The notes: generated from the sequence alone by a model not told the origin. Counted from the stretch's first letter, positions 1 to 7,331 are shown. The stretch is 9,826 nucleotides of DNA from Caulobacterales bacterium (GCA_947480815.1 CANKEA010000029.1:1-9826), one strand, 5' to 3'. Program-made: numbers and translations.

Positions 1-462
1 CTTTAGGCCAGGCATGGTGTTGACCAGCGGTGCAAACGGCTTGCCAAATCTCGCCAGGCCTAGGGCCATGCGGAAGCGCTTTGGGTGCGGCAGGACAAAA
101 GCCAGCACGGCGCGCAACACGCGGTCAATCAGCGGGCGGCGGTAGTGTTCTTCGATATAGGCACGAGCGTGATCGACCAGGTGCATGTAGTTGACGCTGG
201 ACGGGCAGGTCGTCTTGCAGGCGAGGCATGAGAGGCAGCGGTCGATATGCTTGACCACCTCTGGAGACGGCACGCGCTGATTTTCCAGCATGTCTTGCAT
301 CAGGTAGATGCGGCCGCGCGGCCCGTCGAGCTCATCACCGAGCAGTTGGTAGGTCGGGCAGGTGGCGTTGCAGAACCCGCAGTGCACGCACTTGCGGATT
401 TCGCTCTCTGATGAGGCCATTTCCGGCTTGGCCAGCTGGGCGGCCGTGAACCTAGTTTGCAT
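1..462 (-). CDS. glcF: Glycolate oxidase iron-sulfur subunit GlcF (N-terminal 154 residues, cut by window edge)
   Basis: FeS subunit of the membrane-associated glycolate oxidase. It carries electrons from the GlcD/GlcE flavin subunits towards quinone. I translated it from the ATG at 462-460; it stays open to base 1. Two ferredoxin-type 4Fe-4S motifs are visible: [12 protein letters not shown] with Cys 25, 28, 31 and 35, and [12 protein letters not shown] with Cys 76, 79, 82 and 86. The stretch [18 protein letters not shown] (about 37-54) is highly typical of GlcF. The C-terminal CCG-domain half lies outside the window. The start overlaps the end of glcE by 11 bases (ATGCAAACTAG), as expected for coupled translation. 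Family identity is very secure. The substrate is glycolate by family precedent only, since paralogous complexes oxidise other D-2-hydroxy acids. Confidence 0.95.
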   Translation of the reverse strand, partial: MQTRFTAAQLAKPEMASSESEIRKCVHCGFCNATCPTYQLLGDELDGPRGRIYLMQDMLENQRVPSPEVVKHIDRCLSCLACKTTCPSSVNYMHLVDHARAYIEEHYRRPLIDRVLRAVLAFVLPHPKRFRMALGLARFGKPFAPLVNTMPGLK

Positions 463-1636
463 TGGCCACCTCATGGAAGCGGCCGGTCTCGAACACCCCG
501 TTCGGATCAAAGGCGCGGCGCACGCGGGCCTCTAGCGCGGCCACGCCGTTCGCTTGCGGATGAAGGGCCGGCACAATTCGGCGCATCGCTTCGGGCGCGC
601 GAACCAGTATCGCGTGGCCGCTGGCGGCCGCCGCCGCTGCTCGCACCCGGGCCGGGTCGCCGTCTAACGTCAGCCAAGTCAGGCCGCCAGCCCAATCGAA
701 CAGCCATTGAGCGCCGAACGGCTCCAGGGCAGCCACCAGGGATGGGGCGGTGGAAGGCGGGGTGGCGATGCGCCAGAGCGGGGCGGTTCCAGCCAAGGGG
801 GCCAGGGTGCGCAGATCGGTCCAGACCTTGCCAGCCGTCGCGGCGTCGACCCTCCCGACCGCGCCGAATTCAGCCAAGGCCACCTCGATCATGGTGCAGC
901 GAGCCGCCACCGAGGGGCCAAAGCCCTCGACACGTAGGGCGGTCAGCGAAGCGCCGCCGGCGAGGGCGGCGGGAAGATAGGCTGCGGCAGAGACATCAGC
1001 CTGCGAGCCCATGGCCCGAGCCATGGCGGCAACGGCCTGCGTTGGCGAGAGGCCCTCAACGATACAGGTGGCTGACTCACGGCCGCGCGGCAGCACCTTC
1101 AGCGTCAGCTGGGTCATGGCGAAAAGACGCCCCCAGCTCCCCGCCGCCAGCTTGGGCAAATCGTAGCCAGTAACGTTCTTGACCACCTTGGCACCGGCGA
1201 CGAAGCGCTCACCACGCCCGGAGATGCCTTCGAACCCGAGCAGGTGATCGCGCGCACCGCCGCCTGAGACGCGGCGCGATCCGGCTACCCCGGCGGCGAT
1301 GACCCCGCCGATGGTCGCCGCACCCGCAACCTGACCCAACAGCGGTCCGTGGTCGAACGGCTCGAAGGCGAGCATCTGATTTTCGCTCTCAACCAGAGCC
1401 GAGATCCCTGAAAGGGGTGTTCCCGCTCCGGCGGTCAGCACCAGCTCGGCGGGGTCATAGTCAATCACGGTGTCAAAGCCGCTCATATCCAGAATCGGGG
1501 CGTTGCGTGGAGCGCCGATCGTGGCCTTGCTACCGCCGCCGCGGATTTCCAGCGGAGCGTCGGCACGCACAGCGTCAGCGATGGCGTCGATGACGTCATT
1601 GGAGGTCGATGGCTTGGGCAAGCTGGACGCGTTCAA
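452..1636 (-). CDS. glcE: Glycolate oxidase FAD-binding subunit GlcE
   Basis: Second flavin-domain subunit of glycolate oxidase. It has a PCMH/VAO-type FAD-binding fold: IRGGGSK at about 31-37, DPAELVLTAGAGTPL at 61-75, an ATIGG segment near 107-111 and VVKNVTGYDLPKL at 151-163, the last being a GlcE hallmark. I place the start at TTG 1636-1634, giving 394 residues. This TTG overlaps the glcD stop (TTGA), and the recognisable FAD domain begins about 10 residues later. An upstream in-frame TTG at 1702 would give 416 residues, but its extra 22 residues are read inside the conserved end of glcD and look like out-of-frame sequence. No strong Shine-Dalgarno is seen before 1636, consistent with coupling to glcD. 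E. coli GlcE is about 350 residues, so this one is somewhat long at the C-terminus. Identity is secure; the exact start is less so. Confidence 0.93.
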   Translation of the reverse strand: MNASSLPKPSTSNDVIDAIADAVRADAPLEIRGGGSKATIGAPRNAPILDMSGFDTVIDYDPAELVLTAGAGTPLSGISALVESENQMLAFEPFDHGPLLGQVAGAATIGGVIAAGVAGSRRVSGGGARDHLLGFEGISGRGERFVAGAKVVKNVTGYDLPKLAAGSWGRLFAMTQLTLKVLPRGRESATCIVEGLSPTQAVAAMARAMGSQADVSAAAYLPAALAGGASLTALRVEGFGPSVAARCTMIEVALAEFGAVGRVDAATAGKVWTDLRTLAPLAGTAPLWRIATPPSTAPSLVAALEPFGAQWLFDWAGGLTWLTLDGDPARVRAAAAAASGHAILVRAPEAMRRIVPALHPQANGVAALEARVRRAFDPNGVFETGRFHEVANAN

Positions 1637-3120
1637 AACCGGGGCAGGTCCGGAAAGGGCAGGGCACCGCCATGGATGTGCATCCGGCCCAGTTCGGCGC
1701 AACGGTGCAGAACTGGAAACACCTTACCCGGATTGAGCAATAGCTTGGGATCGAACGCGCATTTGATCCGCTGCTGATGCGCGAGGTCCGCCTCACTGAA
1801 CATCACCGGCATCAGGTCGCGTTTCTCAACGCCCACGCCATGTTCCCCGGTCAGCACCCCGCCAACCTCAACGCAGAGCCGCAGAATGTCGGAGCCGAAG
1901 GCTTCAGCCTGTTCCAGCTGGCCCGGCTGATTGACGTCGTAGAGAATAAGCGGATGCAGGTTGCCATCGCCGGCGTGGAAAACATTGGCCACGGCTAGGC
2001 CGTATGACTTCGACATCTCCGCCATCCGGGCCAGCACCTCAGGCATCCTGCGGCGAGGTATGGTGCCGTCCATGCAGTAGAAGTCGGGTGCCAGCCGTCC
2101 CATGGCCGGAAACGCCGCCTTGCGCCCGGCCCAAAATGCCAGCCGTTCAGCCTCGCTGGTGGAGGTGCGGCATGACACGGCGCCGCTGGCATTGGCGATG
2201 GTCTGGACCTCGGCACACAGGTGATCGCATTCGGCCTGCGGTCCATCGAGTTCAACGATGAGCAGGGCCTCCACATCGAGGGGATAGCCGACCTGGACAA
2301 AGGCCTCGGCGGCCTGGGTGGCCAGCTTGTCCATCATCTCCATCCCGGCCGGGATGATGCCGCCGGCGATCACATCCGCCACGCACTTGCTGGCCTGTTC
2401 CACGCTGGGGAAACCGATCAGCAGTGCCCGCGCCGTCTGCGGCTTGGGCAGAATGCGCACTGTCACTTCGGTCACGACGCCCAGCAGACCCTCGGACCCG
2501 ACCACCACCCCCAGCAGGTCCAGCCCGGCCGGGTCTAGGCTGCGGCCACCCAGCCGGACCACTTCGCCATCCATCATCACAATCTGCACGCCGAGCACAT
2601 TGTTGGTGGTCAGGCCGTACTTTAGGCAGTGCACCCCACCTGAGTTCTCGGCAATATTGCCGCCGATGGAACAGGCGATCTGGCTAGACGGATCGGGTGC
2701 GTAATAGAATCCAGTGTCCTCCACTGCGCGAGTCACAGCCAGGTTCGTCACCCCCGGCTGAACCACGGCGAGGCGGTCATAGTAGTTGATGTCCACAATC
2801 CGATTGAACTTAGCCATGCCCAGCAGCACAGCGTCGGCCAGGGGCAGGGCCCCGCCCGACAGGGATGTTCCCGCACCGCGCGGCACCACTTTAACGCCTT
2901 CCGCGTGACACCAGGCCAAGATGGCACTGACCTGTTCGACTGTTTCTGGTAGCACAACCGCTAAGGGCGGCTGCCGGTAAGCGGTGAGGGCGTCGGTCTC
3001 ATAGGGTTTTAGGGCGTCGGGATCGGCGATGACGCCCTCGCCCGGAACGATCGACCGCAGGCGGGCGACGATCTCTGCGCGACGCGATAAAACCGCCTGG
3101 TCTGCTTCCGGCATCTTCAT
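1633..3120 (-). CDS. glcD: Glycolate oxidase FAD subunit GlcD (FAD-linked D-2-hydroxy-acid oxidase)
   Basis: Catalytic flavoprotein oxidising glycolate to glyoxylate, with GlcE and GlcF. At 495 residues it is about the length of E. coli GlcD. Order of motifs: PCMH-type FAD domain with VVPRGAGTSLSGG (78-90), DPSSQIACSIGGNIAENSGG (143-162) and VVVGSEGLLGVVTEV (about 205-219); then the C-terminal oxidase domain with HAGDGNLHP (382-390) and GEHGVGVEK (425-433), the last two being signatures of the FAD-linked oxidase C-terminal family. The tail LHRCAELGRMH is typical of GlcD itself rather than of D-lactate dehydrogenases. The start is ATG 3120; a second ATG two codons on is equally possible, and the Shine-Dalgarno is weak. 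It lies 39 bases after the acyl-CoA dehydrogenase and overlaps glcE by 4 bases. Related enzymes act on D-lactate or D-2-hydroxyglutarate, so substrate is inferred. Confidence 0.95.
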   Translation of the reverse strand: MKMPEADQAVLSRRAEIVARLRSIVPGEGVIADPDALKPYETDALTAYRQPPLAVVLPETVEQVSAILAWCHAEGVKVVPRGAGTSLSGGALPLADAVLLGMAKFNRIVDINYYDRLAVVQPGVTNLAVTRAVEDTGFYYAPDPSSQIACSIGGNIAENSGGVHCLKYGLTTNNVLGVQIVMMDGEVVRLGGRSLDPAGLDLLGVVVGSEGLLGVVTEVTVRILPKPQTARALLIGFPSVEQASKCVADVIAGGIIPAGMEMMDKLATQAAEAFVQVGYPLDVEALLIVELDGPQAECDHLCAEVQTIANASGAVSCRTSTSEAERLAFWAGRKAAFPAMGRLAPDFYCMDGTIPRRRMPEVLARMAEMSKSYGLAVANVFHAGDGNLHPLILYDVNQPGQLEQAEAFGSDILRLCVEVGGVLTGEHGVGVEKRDLMPVMFSEADLAHQQRIKCAFDPKLLLNPGKVFPVLHRCAELGRMHIHGGALPFPDLPRF

Positions 3121-3153
3121 GATTGCAGACCCTAGCGCCGGCGCAGGCGAGGC

Positions 3154-3170
3154 GCCAGCTTAACGCTGGC
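3154..3170. other. Short inverted repeat at the acyl-CoA dehydrogenase stop
   Basis: A perfect 6-base stem (GCCAGC / GCTGGC) with a 5-base loop that contains the TAA stop of the acyl-CoA dehydrogenase gene, within the 39-base spacer before glcD. A 10-base GC palindrome (GCGCCGGCGC, 3135-3144) lies next to it. No T-run follows on either strand, so a classical intrinsic terminator is unlikely. It could be an mRNA-processing or partial attenuation hairpin between the two genes, or chance in GC-rich DNA. Confidence 0.3.
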
Positions 3171-4317
3171 TGAACCGACGCCCGGCAAGGCCAGCCGCGA
3201 TATTGATCTTCTGAATATCGATCGTACCTCCAGCGATCCCCCAGCCAATGGCGTCACGAAGCCTTTGCTCCATCCGATTCTCACAGCTGTAGCCATACCC
3301 GCCCATGATTTGCAGCCCGGTCATGGCCACTTCACGCACCATCTCGTTGGCGAAGCATTTTGCGACGCTGCTTTCTAGCGGCGAGGGCAGGCCATCGGCG
3401 GCATTCTGGGCGGCGCGCCAGATCAGCAGGCGGCTGGCCTCCGTCTTCATCGCCATGTCGGCCAGTTTCAGCTGGACGGCTTGGAAATCGACAATCGCTT
3501 TGCCGAACTGGCGGCGCTCCTGGGCATAGGCCAGGGCTTCATCCAGCGCCGCCTGAGCAATGCCAAGGCACATGGTGGCGTTACCGCAGCGCTCTAGATC
3601 GAACGCCTCCATGAGCTTCTTGAAGCCGCCCGCCGGCACGATCAGATTGTCGACCGGGACCTCGACGCCATCGAGGAACACATCGCTCGACGGGATACCG
3701 CGAAAGCCCATCAGCTGTTCCGGCAAGCCAAAGCTCAGCCCTGTTGAGCCCGCCTCTACAAGTACCGCACCGATGCCTGCGGCGCCGGGCGCATCCGACA
3801 TCTTGCTGTAGACCACATAGGCGTTGGCATGGCCGCCACCGCTGCACCATCGCTTCTGGCCAGTGACGGTGATGTTGTCGCCGCTGATGACCGCTCGGGT
3901 GGTCAGGTCGGTCAGGGCCGATCCGGCCTGCGGTTCGGACATCGACACGGCCACAACAATCTCGCCGGAGACGACCTTGGGAATGATCCGCGATTTCAGG
4001 CTATCGGAGCCGAAATGTAGCACTGCGCGTACCGGCCCCACGGCACTCTCGAACACTGGGAAAGCCACCGCCGGGGAGATTTTGGCGAACTCCTCTAGCA
4101 CGATCAGCGCCTCGAGCGTGCCCAGACCCAAGCCGCCGTATTCCTCCGGCGTGTTGATGCCGAGGAAACCTTGCTGCGCATAGCGTCGTCGCCATTCGAT
4201 CGGCACGGCATGGTTGGTCTGTTCGAGTTCGGCCGCCAAGGCTGGCAGTTCGGCCCGCGCGAAGCGCCGCGCCGCATCCTGCAGTGCACGCCGATCTTCA
4301 TCGAGCCGAAAGTTCAT
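3160..4317 (-). CDS. Acyl-CoA dehydrogenase family protein (385 aa)
   Basis: FAD-dependent acyl-CoA dehydrogenase, expected to introduce an alpha,beta double bond into an acyl-CoA and pass electrons to ETF. Full family length with all three domains: N-terminal helical part (EEYGGLGLG at 58-66), middle beta domain (MSEPQAGSALTDL from 126; KRWCSGGG from 155) and C-terminal helical domain (ERRQFGKAI at 267-275; QIMGGYGY at 336-343; RDA at 354-356; GGTIDIQ at 363-369). The glutamate that serves as catalytic base in MCAD-type enzymes (IYEGT motif) is glycine 363 here. Glu242 in FDLER matches the helix position used as base in isovaleryl-CoA and long-chain acyl-CoA dehydrogenases, so it is probably active with a relocated base. 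Start ATG 4317 has a good Shine-Dalgarno (GGAGA, 6 bases upstream). It is the first gene of the run into glcDEF. Substrate chain is unknown. Confidence 0.93.
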   Translation of the reverse strand: MNFRLDEDRRALQDAARRFARAELPALAAELEQTNHAVPIEWRRRYAQQGFLGINTPEEYGGLGLGTLEALIVLEEFAKISPAVAFPVFESAVGPVRAVLHFGSDSLKSRIIPKVVSGEIVVAVSMSEPQAGSALTDLTTRAVISGDNITVTGQKRWCSGGGHANAYVVYSKMSDAPGAAGIGAVLVEAGSTGLSFGLPEQLMGFRGIPSSDVFLDGVEVPVDNLIVPAGGFKKLMEAFDLERCGNATMCLGIAQAALDEALAYAQERRQFGKAIVDFQAVQLKLADMAMKTEASRLLIWRAAQNAADGLPSPLESSVAKCFANEMVREVAMTGLQIMGGYGYSCENRMEQRLRDAIGWGIAGGTIDIQKINIAAGLAGRRFSQR

Positions 4318-4471
4318 GCCATCTCTCCGCGACAGGTGGTGAAGGTGTCAGGTCCATTCGGTCATCGCAACAGACGCCGCCTTGCTGCGCGGCCTTTGAT
4401 ATTGCGGCCCGCCATGCCAATTCCGCTAAGGGTTTTGATGATCCCGTTCAGTTCGGGTGAGGACGACCGCG
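4318..4471. promoter_or_regulatory. Divergent intergenic spacer (promoter region by position)
   Basis: 154 bases between the start of the minus-strand acyl-CoA dehydrogenase/glcDEF unit and the start of the plus-strand MEKHLA gene. Promoters in both directions must lie here or within the adjacent genes, but I could not pick a convincing -35/-10 pair on either strand. The only sites I can support are the two ribosome binding sites: GGAGA on the minus strand (4324-4328) and GAGGA on the plus strand (4459-4463). No clear long inverted repeat was seen. Confidence 0.5.
4459..4463 (+). promoter_or_regulatory. Ribosome binding site deciding the MEKHLA gene start
   Basis: GAGGA lies 8 bases before ATG 4472. 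An in-frame GTG at 4457 overlaps this site and has no purine-rich sequence ahead of it, so the ATG is preferred. Confidence 0.65.
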
Positions 4472-4921
4472 ATGCTGTTTTCCGCCGACGTTAAATCCCG
4501 CCTGCGATTGCTGGCGGAGAGTTACGAGCGCTTGTCAGGTCGGCCGCTCGCCCCGCCATCGGCGGATCTGGCCACCTGGCTCTGGAACCATCCTGCCGCC
4601 ATCGTCGCCCACGGCACGCAGGCAGATCCGGTGTTCTTTTTTGGCAACCGCACCGCGCTGGGCCTGTTCGAATTGGACCTCGAGGCTTTCACCCGGCTGC
4701 CTTCGAGACTTTCGGCCGTGTCGATGCTGCGGGATGAGCGTGAGCGGTTGCTGGCCCGTGTTACGGCGCACAACATCATCGAAGACTACAGCGGCGTGCG
4801 CGTCTCCTCGACCGGCCACCGTTTCCGGATTGAGCGGGCCACGGTCTGGAACCTGCTCGACGAGGCCGGTGAACTCCATGGCCAAGCCGCGCTGTTCGAG
4901 CACTGGACGCCAATAAGCTAG
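4472..4921 (+). CDS. MEKHLA domain-containing protein (149 aa, PAS-like)
   Basis: A small cytoplasmic protein made up almost wholly of a MEKHLA domain, a PAS-like fold also found at the C-terminus of plant HD-ZIP III factors. Recognisable blocks are HGTQADPVFFFGNRTAL (47-63), LPSRLSA (76-82), EDYSGVRVSSTGHRF (104-118) and IERATVWNLLDE (120-131). No signal peptide, membrane segment or output domain is present, so it is a stand-alone sensor or binding module with unknown ligand. The start is ATG 4472. It is divergent from the acyl-CoA dehydrogenase/glcDEF unit and 81 bases ahead of the exported hydrolase gene, so it could be read together with either neighbour's regulation; nothing in the sequence settles this. 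The domain call comes from recognised motifs. Confidence 0.85.
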   Translation: MLFSADVKSRLRLLAESYERLSGRPLAPPSADLATWLWNHPAAIVAHGTQADPVFFFGNRTALGLFELDLEAFTRLPSRLSAVSMLRDERERLLARVTAHNIIEDYSGVRVSSTGHRFRIERATVWNLLDEAGELHGQAALFEHWTPIS

Positions 4922-4987
4922 GCGGCTGGCGGTCTGGCCCATCAAGCGCTAGCCTGTGTGATAAGGCAGCCTCAACGCCATCCAAAA

Positions 4988-4992
4988 AGGAG
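4988..4992 (+). promoter_or_regulatory. Ribosome binding site for the exported hydrolase
   Basis: AGGAG (within AAAAAGGAGCG) lies 10 bases upstream of ATG 5003. This sets the start at the methionine that opens a clean signal peptide, rather than at the ATG at 4958, which would add 15 charged residues. Confidence 0.75.
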
Positions 4993-5002
4993 CGTCAAAC
5001 CC

Positions 5003-7024
5003 ATGCGCCGCATCGCCATTTTCAGCCTGACCCTCGCCGCCCTGATCGCGGGCACAGCCCAGGCGGAAGTTGTTCGAATCCAGATCGACAGCCGTGCGTC
5101 CCTACCTGGAAATACCGGCCCCGTCGGGCCTTATGAGCTGATCCGTGGCAAGTTCTTTGGCGAATTGGATCCGAAGGATCCCAAGAACGCCATCATTCAG
5201 GACATCACCTCCGCCCCGCGCAACGCCAAGGGCAAGGTCGAGTATTCCGCCACCTTCTCGATGTCCAAGCCGGTCGACATGAGCAAGGCCAACGGCTTCC
5301 TGTACTATGACGTCGCCAACCGCGGTGGCATGCGACTGGAGGCCGAGCCAACGGGCCGCGTCCATCTGACCAGCGGCTGGCAGGGCGACATCCCCGCGTC
5401 TGAGACCCTGCAATATGGAACCTTCCCCGTGGCCAAGGGTCCCGGCGGCAAGTCTATTGTCGGCCCAGCCATCGCCCGCTTCGTTGACTTCGCTCCCGGT
5501 GCCCAAAGCCTGCCGATGCGCGGCGGCAACGCCCCCGGTGTGCCGCGGCCCGCGCCCGCCTCGATGGACACCAGCACGGCCAAACTGGTCCGCCACTTGA
5601 AGGTCGGTGACGCCGGCGAGCCGATCGCCGCCACGGACTTCGCCTTTGCCGACTGTAGCAAGACGCCGTTCCCAGGCACGCCCGACCCTGGCCAGCTGTG
5701 CGTTCGCGGCGGGTTCGACGCCAAATACGCCTATGACCTAGTCTATCAGGCCAAGGATCCGATTGTGATGGGCATTGGCCTCGCCGCCACCCGCGACATC
5801 ATTTCCTTTATGCACAATGCGCCCGATACGCCCGCCGCCCCTAATCCGGTGGCCGGCAAAGTCAAGTATGTGGTCGGCACGGGTGTCTCGCAGTCGGGCA
5901 ACTTCCTGCGCAGCATGATCAACCTGGGGTTCACCATCGACGAGAAGGGCCGCAAGCTGTTTGACGGCGCTATTCCGATCATCGCTGGCCGCCAGAGCGC
6001 CCTGAATATCCGCTTCTCCGCCCCAGGCGGCTCGTCGTTCACCTACGACGGGGGTAATGAGGGGACGGTCACCTGGACCCGCTACAACGACACCGTGCGG
6101 GATGAGGGTACGCATAGCCTGCTTGATCGCTGCAACACCAGCAAGACCTGCCCCAAGGTGATCGAGACTTTTGGCTCAACCGAGTTTTGGAATATCCGGA
6201 TGTCGCCCGATCTGGTCGGCGTCGATGGCAAGGCCGACCTGCCGATCCCGCCTAATGTGCGCCGCTATTATAATCCAAGCGTGAACCATGGCGGGGGCAA
6301 CGGCGGCTTTTCGACCGTGACCTTGCCCCCACCCTCTGCGGTGCAACTTCCGGCTCAGCGTTGTCTGCTGCCAGCCAATCCCAACCCCACCTCCGACACC
6401 GTCAAAGCGCTCTATGTTGCTATGGAGGGCTGGGTCGCCAAGAACGCCGAGCCGCCCCCCAGCCAGTATCCGCTGCTATCGAAGGGTGAGCTTCTGAGCC
6501 CGGCCGAGATCGCCAAGATCGCGCCTGCCATTCCCGGCAAGCCGCACGCCGGTGATGTCTACAACCCCTTCTACGACTACGACTTCGGGCCTCAGTACAA
6601 TCGCGTTGACGTCAGCGGTATCATGACCAAGCTGCCACCCACCTGGCGTGAACTGCCGCTTCTGATGCCCAAGGTGAACAGCGATGGCAATGAGGAAGCC
6701 GGCGTGCAGTCGGTCAATCTGCAGGCACCGCTCGGTACCTACCTGGGCTGGAACGTCATGGCAGGCGGTTACTACAAGGGCCAGAACTGCGGCTACCAAG
6801 GAGGCTTCATTCCGTTTGCCACGACCAAGGCCCAGCGCATGGCCGCGAAGGACCCACGGCCCTCGCTAGAGGAACGCTATGGCGATCATGCTGGGTTTGT
6901 CGCCAAGGTGAAGGTTGCGGCCGACGAGCTAGTGGCGGAGCGTTACCTGCTGCCCGAAGACGCTGCTAAGCTGGTGGCCGATGCCCAGGCCAGCAAGGTG
7001 TTGGTCCCCGAACCCTATCTGTAA
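5003..7024 (+). CDS. Exported alpha/beta hydrolase, Abhydrolase_10-like (673 aa)
   Basis: A large secreted or periplasmic protein. Residues 1-21 form a Sec signal peptide: MRR, then a hydrophobic core, then the TAQA|EV cleavage site. The probable nucleophile is Ser296 in GTGVSQSGNFLR (292-303), a nucleophile elbow of the G-x-S-x-S type seen in this family, following a predicted beta strand (VKYVVGTG). Conserved-looking His candidates for the triad are His429 in NHGGGNGG and His629 in GDHAGF; I cannot say which is used. After the signal there are six cysteines (218, 233, 377, 383, 454, 596), an even number compatible with three disulfides in an oxidising compartment. Proteins like this are common in alphaproteobacteria and generally uncharacterised; an esterase or amidase activity is the reasonable guess, substrate unknown. 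Start ATG 5003 is chosen on the ribosome binding site and signal peptide. The next intact gene is 328 bases away. Confidence 0.85.
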   Translation: MRRIAIFSLTLAALIAGTAQAEVVRIQIDSRASLPGNTGPVGPYELIRGKFFGELDPKDPKNAIIQDITSAPRNAKGKVEYSATFSMSKPVDMSKANGFLYYDVANRGGMRLEAEPTGRVHLTSGWQGDIPASETLQYGTFPVAKGPGGKSIVGPAIARFVDFAPGAQSLPMRGGNAPGVPRPAPASMDTSTAKLVRHLKVGDAGEPIAATDFAFADCSKTPFPGTPDPGQLCVRGGFDAKYAYDLVYQAKDPIVMGIGLAATRDIISFMHNAPDTPAAPNPVAGKVKYVVGTGVSQSGNFLRSMINLGFTIDEKGRKLFDGAIPIIAGRQSALNIRFSAPGGSSFTYDGGNEGTVTWTRYNDTVRDEGTHSLLDRCNTSKTCPKVIETFGSTEFWNIRMSPDLVGVDGKADLPIPPNVRRYYNPSVNHGGGNGGFSTVTLPPPSAVQLPAQRCLLPANPNPTSDTVKALYVAMEGWVAKNAEPPPSQYPLLSKGELLSPAEIAKIAPAIPGKPHAGDVYNPFYDYDFGPQYNRVDVSGIMTKLPPTWRELPLLMPKVNSDGNEEAGVQSVNLQAPLGTYLGWNVMAGGYYKGQNCGYQGGFIPFATTKAQRMAAKDPRPSLEERYGDHAGFVAKVKVAADELVAERYLLPEDAAKLVADAQASKVLVPEPYL

Positions 7025-7068
7025 CGGGGTCGAGTCTGGGCTCGTCCATCGGGCGCGCGAGGCGCCGC

Positions 7069-7256
7069 GATTCACCGGATTTCCAATCGCCGATACTACC
7101 CTGCATGCGCCCGCAGTTTACACTTCCGCGATTGCCGAAGGGCGCTCGGTAGAAGAGGCCGATCCTAAGAGCCACGCCGCCGTCGAGATTGTCTGACTGT
7201 GGGGTGAACTGGAAGCCAGTCTTACCCAGCCGATCCTTCGGCGCTTGCGCGGCTGA
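7069..7256 (+). pseudogene. Relic of a ParA-type ATPase C-terminus, with in-frame TGA
   Basis: In one frame this stretch reads TLHAPAVYTSAIAEGR, then SVEEADPKSHAAVEIV, a TGA at 7194-7196, and in the same frame LWGELEASLTQP before a TGA at 7254. The pattern (Y..AIAEG..V.E.DPKS.AA.EI..LW.EL) resembles the C-terminal tail of plasmid or chromosomal ParA/Soj partition ATPases, where an arginine or similar residue usually stands where the TGA is. No Walker A or other ParA domain exists upstream, because the preceding bases belong to the hydrolase gene. It is therefore a truncated fragment with a nonsense mutation. It has no plausible start of its own. It fills most of the 328-base gap between the hydrolase and the cupin gene. 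Identification is by motif recall from about 55 residues, so it is probable rather than certain. Confidence 0.55.
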
Positions 7257-7316
7257 GGTCGCGCGTTTGGCATCTCGACTTTTCGTTCCGGCGCTGAGAC
7301 TGTAGCGAAGATTGCA

Positions 7317-7331
7317 ACTAAGGCCCTTAGT
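7317..7331. promoter_or_regulatory. 15-base palindrome upstream of the cupin gene, possible operator
   Basis: ACTAAGG-C-CCTTAGT is a perfect inverted repeat with 7-base arms and a single central base. It ends 21 bases before the ATG at 7353 and just ahead of the ribosome binding site AAGAGG (7336-7341). No T-run follows, so it is not a typical terminator. Position and symmetry would suit a repressor site controlling the cupin gene, but no other copy was noticed and no regulator gene adjoins it. Confidence 0.35.

Noticed and set aside
457..1173. Plus-strand open frame of 238 codons opposite glcE
   Set aside because: Composition is Arg/Pro/Ser-rich and motif-free, as expected of an antisense shadow of GC-rich coding DNA; glcE on the other strand is unmistakable.
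1636..1702. Longer glcE start at the TTG at 1702
   Set aside because: It adds 22 residues read inside conserved glcD sequence, with no ribosome binding site and no similarity to GlcE N-termini.
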